In this document: positions 41,157-47,008 of the stretch, in pieces
Layout: each line of letters begins with the position of its first letter
Position numbering within the stretch: position 1 is the first letter of the stretch
DNA from: JAKJEP01 sp964580995
Lineage (GTDB): Bacteria; Planctomycetota; Phycisphaerae; Sedimentisphaerales; SM23-30
NCBI GenBank assembly: GCA_964580995.1
Contig: CAZOMV010000036.1
Location: 1-48,131 of the forward strand
Length of the DNA stretch: 48,131 nt
Direction: 5' to 3'
Made by a program: the position numbers and the translations under genes
Notes under the pieces: model-generated
Databases searched by the model: none
What the model saw: only the letters and a program-made list of their open reading frames with translations
What the model was told of the DNA's origin: nothing

Positions 41157-42020
41157 TTACTCCCTGCATAAGGGCAATGTAATAGTAAAAATAGACCCTT
41201 TTCCCACCTCGCTATGTAAAGAAAGCTGGCCGCCATGTTCTTCGATAATTCGCTGGCAGGTCGGCAGCCCCAGACCGGAACCGCCTGGTTTGGTGGTATA
41301 ATAGGCGTTGAAAATTTTTTCCTGTTCTTCCGGTGCGATGCCCGGTCCGGTATCGATCACATCGATCTGCACGGTATCGGATTGAATCGTACTGCGGATC
41401 ATCAGTTCACCCCCGTCGGTCATTGCCTGGGTTGCGTTGATAAACAAATTCAGAATGGCCTGTTTCAATAAATCCGAATCCACCGGGCAGTACGCCGGTT
41501 TCTCACTCAGGCAATGGCGCATCTGGACGGATTTGGCGATGGCCTGCGGTTCATAAAAATCGATCAGGTCATCCAGGATTTCGTTGATATCATGCCTGCT
41601 GGTATGAATCTCCATACGGCCGGCATAACGCAAAAAATCATTCAAGGTATCCGCCAGCCGATCCGTTTCCTTCATGATGGTCTCGATTTTTCGCAACTGA
41701 CGATTGTATTTCTGGCACAGTTCGGCGGAAGAATCGACCGATCCGGCATCGGAATTTTTAGCCATTTTCAACAAATTGCGAATATCTTCCGAAAGAAGCT
41801 GCAAATTCACTTTGACCGTGGAAAGCGGATTTCGAATTTCATGGGCCAGGTGGCTGGCCAGGGCACCCAGTTCCGCCAGCTTTTCCGCACCGCGGGTTCG
41901 CTGGAGAAGCTTACGTTCCTTGGCGGTTTGTTTGCGGAGCCACCGCAGGCACATTTGCCATGCGATCAAACCCGCAACCGAAAGGCCGAGAACAAAGGTA
42001 ATGAGACATACTTTCCACAT
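41157..42020 (-). CDS. Histidine kinase with minimal sensor region
   Basis: A 287-residue sensor kinase of NtrB/AtoS-like type. One membrane helix (LITFVLGLSVAGLIAWQMCL) at the N-terminus is followed directly by the DHp domain with phospho-acceptor H60 (HLAHEIRNPLSTVK) and an HATPase domain with N, G1 and G2 boxes (NLFINATQAM; DTGPGIAPEEQEKIF; SGLGLPTCQRII). No periplasmic, PAS or other input domain is present, so the signal must come through the membrane helix or another protein. It lies 64 bp after pnp and 47 bp before its regulator. The ribosome site is weak. Confidence 0.93.
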   Translation of the reverse strand: MWKVCLITFVLGLSVAGLIAWQMCLRWLRKQTAKERKLLQRTRGAEKLAELGALASHLAHEIRNPLSTVKVNLQLLSEDIRNLLKMAKNSDAGSVDSSAELCQKYNRQLRKIETIMKETDRLADTLNDFLRYAGRMEIHTSRHDINEILDDLIDFYEPQAIAKSVQMRHCLSEKPAYCPVDSDLLKQAILNLFINATQAMTDGGELMIRSTIQSDTVQIDVIDTGPGIAPEEQEKIFNAYYTTKPGGSGLGLPTCQRIIEEHGGQLSLHSEVGKGSIFTITLPLCRE

Positions 42021-42084
42021 GGCGAATGGGATTTACCTGTCCGCTTTCAGAATGTCAACTTTCAAAACATCCGCGGTTCAGAGC

Positions 42085-44187
42085 TTAAGCGGTTTGCTCT
42101 TTTTCTTCCAGCAGGGCCGCTTTCCGGGATAATTTAATGCGTCCCATTTCATCAATGGCGATGACTTTGAAGGGCATCATATCACCGGTCTTGCAAATAT
42201 CCGAAACAGACTGCACATATTGATCCGCCAGTTCGCTGATATGGCACATGCCTTCTTTGCCCGGAGCCAATTCGGCAAATACACCGAAATCTTTCATCGA
42301 AACGACCCGGCATTGATACACTTTTCCAATTTTCACCGGTTCGGTGATCAACTCGATCATCTCCTTGGCCTTCAGGTGGCCATCGCCGCCGACACAGGAA
42401 ATGAATACCATCCCGCTATCTTCAATCTCGATCGTAGCGCCGGTTTTTTCCTGGATGGCCTTGATCTCTCTGCCGCCCGGACCGATGACTTTGCCGATCA
42501 GGTCCACCGGAATCTGCATCGAGGTCATCTTCGGGGCATAGACTGAAAGACTCGGACGCGGCTCTTTCAGCACGCTCAGCATGGTATGAAGAATCTGCAT
42601 GCGGGCTTTCTGGGCCCGTTCCAGGGTTTCGCGTATGATGGAAAAGGCGATACCCCGCGATTTGAGGTCCAGTTGCACGCCGGTGATTCCTTTTTGGCTG
42701 CCCGCTACTTTGAAATCCATATCGCCATAATGGTCCTCTTCTCCTATGATATCCGTCAAAAGAATGTAGCGATTGGCATCACTCACCATTCCGATGGATA
42801 TGCCGGCTACCGGCCGGACAATCGGAACACCCGCGTCCATCAGGGCCAGCGTGCCCGCACAAACGGTAGCCATCGAACTGGAACCATTGGATTCGAGAAT
42901 ATCGCTGACCAGCCGGACGGTATAAGGGAAATCCTCATCGGCAGGCATGGTATTTGCCAGACATTTTTCCGCTAAAGCGCCATGGCCGATTTCCCGTCGC
43001 CCCGGTCCCATAATTCGCTTTACTTCTCCCACGCAGAAGGGAGGAAAGTTATAATGCAGCATAAATCGTTTGCTGTATTCATCCAGCAAACCATCGACGA
43101 TCTGAACATCCCCTGCAGTGCCTAAGGTTGCCGTTACCAGTGCCTGCGTTTCACCGCGGGTAAATACCGCCGAACCGTGCGTGCGGGGCAGAATTCCTAC
43201 TTCGCCGGACAATTGGCGAATCTCTTCGTATCCGCGTCCGCCACTGCGGCGGCCCGAAAGAATTTCGGCTCTCACATTCTTCTCTTCAAACGCCTCAGTC
43301 GCCATCCGGATCAATTCCGGGCTGTATTCGGTTTCGACGCCTTCCGGGCAGATTTCCAGTACAAACTCTTCGAACAGGGACTGAATTTTATCCGCTCGTT
43401 CTTTTTTGCCGGTAAGCGATCGGGCCTGCCGATACGCGTTTCCGATTTTCTGTTCCAGCAGTTCTTCCAGTTTCGTGGTGTCAAAAGGTGTGAATTCGTA
43501 TTTCTCCTTGCCGCAATCCGCCGCCAGTTCAATAATCATTTCCGAAATTTCAATGATCGTTTTATGGCCGAATTCAACGGCGTCGCCGATCACGGCTTCG
43601 GGCAATTCCTGCGCGGAAATTTCAATCATGTTGACAGCGCCTTTGTGTCCGCCCAGAACCAGTTCCAGCGTGGAATTCTTCATTTCTGAATGCAGCGGAT
43701 TGATGATGAATTCGTCGTTAATTCTGCCGATGCGAACCGCGGCCAGCGGGCACTCAAACGGAATATCCGAGATCGCCAAAGCAGCGGAGGAACCGATCAT
43801 GGACAGAATATCCGGATCATTCTGCTGATCGGCGGACAAAACCAGGCACTGGATTTGAACTTCATTCATAAACCCCTTGGGAAACATCGGGCGAATGGGC
43901 CGATCAATCAAACGCATGGTTAATATCTCTTTGTTGGTGGGGCGGCCTTCCCGCTTGATGAAACCACCGGGGAATTTGCCGGCAGCGGATGTTTTTTCCC
44001 GGTAATCCACCGTCAGAGGGAAAAAATCTATCCCTTCCCGCGGCGCAGCCGACACCACCGTTGCCAGTACCATCGTATCCCCATACCGAACCACCACCGC
44101 TCCGCTGGCCTGCTTGGCAAATTTCCCCGTTTCAATCGATAACATTCTTCCCGCTATTTGTCGTTCAACTTTTCTCACCATAGACAT
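42085..44187 (-). CDS. pnp: Polyribonucleotide nucleotidyltransferase
   Basis: Phosphorolytic 3'-5' exoribonuclease of RNA turnover, 700 residues as usual. Two RNase PH domains are present (GRMLSIETGKFAKQASGAVVVRYGDTMVLATVV at the start; ILPRTHGSAVFTRGETQALVTATLG at the second), then a KH domain with GPGG (DLIGKVIGPGGREIKAIQEKTGATIEIEDSG) and an S1 domain (GKVYQCRVVSMKDFGVFAELAPGKEGMCHISELAD). It follows rpsO, the classic rpsO-pnp order, and precedes the two-component genes. AGGTAAGTAGAG lies before the ATG; an ATG two codons further in is also possible. Confidence 0.97.
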   Translation of the reverse strand: MSMVRKVERQIAGRMLSIETGKFAKQASGAVVVRYGDTMVLATVVSAAPREGIDFFPLTVDYREKTSAAGKFPGGFIKREGRPTNKEILTMRLIDRPIRPMFPKGFMNEVQIQCLVLSADQQNDPDILSMIGSSAALAISDIPFECPLAAVRIGRINDEFIINPLHSEMKNSTLELVLGGHKGAVNMIEISAQELPEAVIGDAVEFGHKTIIEISEMIIELAADCGKEKYEFTPFDTTKLEELLEQKIGNAYRQARSLTGKKERADKIQSLFEEFVLEICPEGVETEYSPELIRMATEAFEEKNVRAEILSGRRSGGRGYEEIRQLSGEVGILPRTHGSAVFTRGETQALVTATLGTAGDVQIVDGLLDEYSKRFMLHYNFPPFCVGEVKRIMGPGRREIGHGALAEKCLANTMPADEDFPYTVRLVSDILESNGSSSMATVCAGTLALMDAGVPIVRPVAGISIGMVSDANRYILLTDIIGEEDHYGDMDFKVAGSQKGITGVQLDLKSRGIAFSIIRETLERAQKARMQILHTMLSVLKEPRPSLSVYAPKMTSMQIPVDLIGKVIGPGGREIKAIQEKTGATIEIEDSGMVFISCVGGDGHLKAKEMIELITEPVKIGKVYQCRVVSMKDFGVFAELAPGKEGMCHISELADQYVQSVSDICKTGDMMPFKVIAIDEMGRIKLSRKAALLEEKEQTA

Positions 44188-44376
44188 CTCTACTTACCTG
44201 CTTCCTGCATTCCTGCTTCTTTTTTTCCGACTTCCGACTGTTCAAAATACAAATATTCTATCACTCAATGGTTATTTTTTTTTCAACGTAAATGACTAAA
44301 ACGCTATTCCATCTGATTCACACACAGAAGAACCCCTTGCACGTATCGAGCCAAATCCGTAAACGTATTCATCTCA

Positions 44377-44643
44377 CTATTTTCGTAAACCAAGCCGGCT
44401 TATGATCGCGCTATAGCGGCTCCGGTCATTCTGCGAGAGATATTTCAACAGGCTGGAGCGACGTCCAACCATTTTCAGCAGGCCACGGCGAGTGGCATAA
44501 TCTTTCTTGTGCACTTTCAAATGTTCCGTCAGCTCTATGATGCGATTGGTTAATACCGCAATCTGCACTTCCGGTGACCCTGTGTCGCCGTCATGAGTCG
44601 CAAACTCTTTAATTACACCTTGTTTCTTTTCTTTCGTAATCAT
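44377..44643 (-). CDS. rpsO: Ribosomal protein S15
   Basis: A small-subunit protein binding 16S rRNA, 88 residues from ATG 44643. The GGGGAAGGAAC ribosome site fixes this start; the frame continues 21 codons upstream without family similarity. Conserved sequences are FATHDGDTGSPEVQIAVLTNRI, HKKDYATRRGLLKMVGRRSSLLKYL and RYSAIISRLGLRK. Promoter elements lie about 120 bp upstream. The roughly 110-nt leader contains GCCAGTGGCCAATTGGCGGC, which could fold and be an autoregulatory site as in other rpsO mRNAs, though no detailed match is claimed. Confidence 0.96.
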   Translation of the reverse strand: MITKEKKQGVIKEFATHDGDTGSPEVQIAVLTNRIIELTEHLKVHKKDYATRRGLLKMVGRRSSLLKYLSQNDRSRYSAIISRLGLRK

Positions 44644-44763
44644 GGTTCGTTCCTTCCCCAGCTGGCCCGAACAACGGTACCAGCCAGTAATAGAAGCCTT
44701 ACTCATTACACGCCAAATTGTTTTTAGTATCGGCTACTTTGCCGCCAATTGGCCACTGGCAAA

Positions 44764-44791
44764 AATATAATCATTTTTCCTACTATTGCAA
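44764..44791 (-). promoter_or_regulatory. Promoter of rpsO-pnp
   Basis: TTGCAA (44786-44791), 16-bp spacer, TATATT (44764-44769) on the minus strand, about 120 bp before rpsO and just after the DUF1638 gene. Confidence 0.6.
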
Positions 44792-44814
44792 TAAAAAACT
44801 TAATTTATTTTATA

Positions 44815-45624
44815 TTATGGACTTACAGCAACCAGAATCCGTCCGTCATTTTCACTGGCGATCTGCCAATTTGGCGGAACGGTTAAAAAGTCATTGTCGG
44901 ACCAATCCCCGGAAAGTAATTTCCGGAGTAGGCGCATATCGCCCGATACCTGTTCAAAGTTCAATTTTCGGGTGACGGCTTCCTGTCGGGCCAGCTCAGC
45001 GTATTCCTGGTCGAGGGGTAAACCCATATCGATATAGGTGATTCGCTGATAGTTATCTTGCCATGCGCCAAGGGTTTGCAGAATATATTGGGCATTTTCC
45101 TCCCCGTATTTTTCGACATACTCCTGGTAGGTTCGGTCCAGTCCCAACTGGCCCATGACGGTGCTGGAGGGATCATCGGGGTGATAGCCGCCGCGTTCGG
45201 TCCAGCCGGTGGTGCGAAAGTAGGATCCGGGGTGGCTGAAGAAGTATTTTTCGTAGGCTTCTTTGGAGCCGAAAAAGAAGGTGATGCAGTCGTGGGCGCG
45301 GGGGATGATGAGGGGGATGGCGGGGGCGCGGAGGCCGGCGACACCATCGTTGCAGCGGGCGTAGCCCAGGAGGATGGCGTCGTAACGCTTTGTATCTATG
45401 GAGTTTATCTTTTCCTGGAGGTGGGTGAGCATTTTTTCTTTGCCGATATCGTGGAGGCCTTTTTCGAGAAATTCGACATCGATGAGGTGCTGGGACTGGG
45501 AGGCCAGCAGGCAGGCTTCGCGATAGATGATTTCACAGGCGAGCAGTTTGAAATGGCGTTTGTTTTTGAGATGGATACTGGTGGACCAGGACTTATGATC
45601 GGCTGGAGCGTTTTCATTTTTCAT
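44815..45624 (-). CDS. DUF1638-family protein
   Basis: A 269-residue cytoplasmic protein. It has the family pattern KLLACEIIYREA (C30), AILLGYARCNDGVAGL (C91) and LIIPRAHDCITFFFGSKEAYEKYFFSHPGSYFRTTGW (H111, C113), so a Cys/His metal or cofactor site is plausible. DUF1638 proteins have no established function; they often occur with corrinoid methyltransferases and UroD-like proteins in anaerobes, and a UroD-like gene is present at 15624 but is not adjacent. The ATG follows the -10 by 6 bp, so the mRNA is probably leaderless. The first 25 residues (rich in Lys, His and Asn) are variable. Confidence 0.87.
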   Translation of the reverse strand: MKNENAPADHKSWSTSIHLKNKRHFKLLACEIIYREACLLASQSQHLIDVEFLEKGLHDIGKEKMLTHLQEKINSIDTKRYDAILLGYARCNDGVAGLRAPAIPLIIPRAHDCITFFFGSKEAYEKYFFSHPGSYFRTTGWTERGGYHPDDPSSTVMGQLGLDRTYQEYVEKYGEENAQYILQTLGAWQDNYQRITYIDMGLPLDQEYAELARQEAVTRKLNFEQVSGDMRLLRKLLSGDWSDNDFLTVPPNWQIASENDGRILVAVSP

Positions 45625-45630
45625 GTATCT

Positions 45631-45658
45631 ATTTTAGTACAAAAAATTTGTGCGTCAA
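45631..45658 (-). promoter_or_regulatory. Promoter of the DUF1638 gene, leaderless
   Basis: TTGACG (45653-45658), 16-bp spacer, TAAAAT (45631-45636), AGATAC, then the ATG at 45624. The predicted +1 is the A of the ATG. No ribosome site exists. Confidence 0.72.
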
Positions 45659-45800
45659 ATTCCAATCCAGATTCGGGCGGTAAGTGAGTGGAGTATTGCG
45701 TCAATTTTCGTTCGTAAGTTCTTGTTTTGGGAAAATGAAAATTATTGTAAGTCGTTGATTGGTACGCAAAGTAACGGGCGTAAAAATGGAAGGATGGGTA

Positions 45801-45929
45801 GATTGGGTTGAGTTGGTAAATGTCGAACAAAGTATAGTAAAAGATGAAGAAAGTGATATAAAAGCAGAGTAAAAGGCGCGTAAAGTTGAGTAAAAGTGTG
45901 GTAAAAGTGGATGATATTGGCGCGTGACA
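45801..45929 (-). repeat. Phased T-tract (curved DNA) element, copy B
   Basis: On the plus strand A-tracts begin at 45818, 45829, 45839, 45850, 45860, 45871, 45882, 45892 and 45903, spaced 10-11 bp (mean about 10.6). Read on the minus strand it starts TGTCACG and aligns with copy A along its full length. It lies about 180 bp upstream of the DUF1638 gene in the same orientation. Confidence 0.85.
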
Positions 45930-45950
45930 GGGCCAAGAGGCCCTTTTTTT
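45929..45950 (+). terminator. Intrinsic terminator on the plus strand
   Basis: AGGGCC-AAGA-GGCCCT followed by seven T. This is a textbook factor-independent form, but no plus-strand gene lies upstream; it would end a transcript crossing copy B in antisense. Confidence 0.75.
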
Positions 45951-45975
45951 CGCCGCGACCACTATACGCTGGCGG

Positions 45976-45993
45976 CGCTCCCGCTGGTCGCTG
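45976..45993 (-). repeat. GCGACCAGCGGGAGCG dispersed element, minus-strand copy
   Basis: The reverse complement reads AGCGACCAGCGGGAGCG, identical over 17 bp to 29052-29068. It is followed by a CCGCCAGCG segment and the terminator hairpin. Confidence 0.65.
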
Positions 45994-46070
45994 CGAGAAC
46001 CATAACAAAAAATATTACCCAGGTTTCCCAGATTGACTTTGGTAAGATAGAGGTAGAATTTTTACTTTCA

Positions 46071-46088
46071 ACCCGACCAACCCGACCA
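46071..46088. repeat. Two units of the 9-bp ACCCGACCA repeat
   Basis: ACCCGACCA twice in tandem, the reverse complement of TGGTCGGGT found at 14550-14585 and 47051-47068. Confidence 0.75.
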
Positions 46089-46164
46089 GATGAAGAAGGG
46101 GGGAAAAGTTTGAACAAAAGATAACGAAGGGTGCTGGGCGCAGGGCGGATCGGCGTTGCGGCTG

Positions 46165-46226
46165 GGAGCTGGGGAGGTAAAGTCGGTGGGGGGAAGAGCC
46201 GGCTAGAAGCCAGCGGTACGTGGGGA
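46165..46226 (+). repeat. 63-bp direct repeat, copy 1
   Basis: It begins GGAGCTGGGGA, contains AGAGCCGGCTAGAAGCCAGC, then GGTACG and GGGGA. About 90% identical to 46670-46734. The core GGCT-AGA-AGCC can form a small hairpin. It resembles dispersed intergenic repeats. Confidence 0.8.
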
Positions 46227-46332
46227 TAAAATACGGGTAAAATTTTTTGTGAGTTAATATAGGCGGCGGAAAGGAGTTATGATTAATTTGGGACAAATAT
46301 ATGTTTTTATATAAACAAAATATTATTTATAT

Positions 46333-46360
46333 TTGACTATTAGAAAATATGGGGTATAAT
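46333..46360 (+). promoter_or_regulatory. Strong orphan promoter
   Basis: TTGACT (46333-46338), 16-bp spacer ending GGGG, TATAAT (46355-46360). No gene follows for at least 400 bp. It may drive a non-coding RNA through the repeat region. Confidence 0.6.
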
Positions 46361-46380
46361 TGAGGGTAAGGGATAATAGA

Positions 46381-46420
46381 AACCACGGATTTCACGGATT
46401 ACACTGATTAAATGATTATT
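46381..46420 (+). repeat. 10-bp-period degenerate repeat, CACGGATT type
   Basis: CACGGATTTCACGGATTACA-like units with a 10-bp period, about four units. Such sequences are common dispersed repeats in environmental bacteria. Confidence 0.65.
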
Positions 46421-46569
46421 AGCTAAGAATTTATGGTGTTTTTCGACGGTTACAAGAGGGAACGGGAGGCAGAGGGGGAAGGGGAAACAGAAAACGCCGC
46501 CCAGAAATCGGAAAGGATAGCAGGATAGGCAGGATTTAATGGTGACAGATAAAAAAAGAAAATGGATCC

Positions 46570-46600
46570 GCCGATTCACGCAGATAAACGCAGATAAATA
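46570..46600 (+). repeat. 10-bp-period degenerate repeat, CGCAGATAAA type
   Basis: Units GCCGATTCAC, GCAGATAAAC and GCAGATAAAT, period 10 bp, then TATATA. It is related in form to the 46381-46420 repeat. Confidence 0.65.
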
Positions 46601-46669
46601 TATATAAAATAAAGAGTTAATATGTTTTTGAATTTTTCTTGCTAAAAAAGACGTAAAGAGTTTTACCAC

Positions 46670-46734
46670 GGAGCTGGGGATGCTAAGCCGGTGGGGGAAA
46701 AGAGCCGGCTAGAAGCCAGCGGTACGCGGGGAAA
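46670..46734 (+). repeat. 63-bp direct repeat, copy 2
   Basis: Same as 46165-46226 with about six differences. It directly precedes the promoter at 46760. Confidence 0.8.
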
Positions 46735-46759
46735 AGAGCGGGGAGGGGAAAGATTGGGA

Positions 46760-46788
46760 TTGCGGAGGGACGGGGAGGGTGGTATAAT
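46760..46788 (+). promoter_or_regulatory. Promoter upstream of the small gene and GLUG gene
   Basis: TTGCGG (46760-46765), 17-bp G-rich spacer, TATAAT (46783-46788), again preceded by GG. The -35 is weak. Confidence 0.5.
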
Positions 46789-46807
46789 GGGCAAAGTCAA
46801 AGGAAGA

Positions 46808-46981
46808 ATGGGATTTTTTGATTTTGCGACAGCAGGCAAGTTGGTCAGGAAGACTTGTTGGTTATTGCGTTTATATGGAATGATAGTAAATGGTTGCATG
46901 GCAATAAGTTATGGTGATTTTGGGAGAAATGAGCCTGATTCCGGGGCCTTGGCGGAAAGGTCGGGACGGGTTGGGAAATAA
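46808..46981 (+). CDS. Candidate 57-residue small protein
   Basis: ATG 46808 follows AAAGGA and a TATAAT promoter 20 bp upstream, and the frame ends 24 bp before the GLUG gene's ribosome site. The product starts MGFFDFATAGKLVRK and has a mildly hydrophobic middle (LLRLYGMIVNGCMAI). No family is recognised. It may be only a leader region for the next gene. Confidence 0.3.
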   Translation: MGFFDFATAGKLVRKTCWLLRLYGMIVNGCMAISYGDFGRNEPDSGALAERSGRVGK

Positions 46982-47008
46982 AGATTTAGATTGAGATTGG
47001 AGGTTATG

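Larger units (their letters stand above)
45625..47008. other. 1.4-kb intergenic region, repeats and orphan promoters
   Basis: No well-supported long gene. It holds the DUF1638 promoter, three ACTTAC boxes (minus strand; 45680, 45714, 45747), phased T-tract copy B (45801-45929), a plus-strand intrinsic terminator (45929-45950), the GCGACC element, a pair of 9-bp repeats (46071-46088), two copies of a 63-bp repeat, two promoters (46333-46360; 46760-46788), two 10-bp-period repeats and a possible 57-codon gene. Confidence 0.7.
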
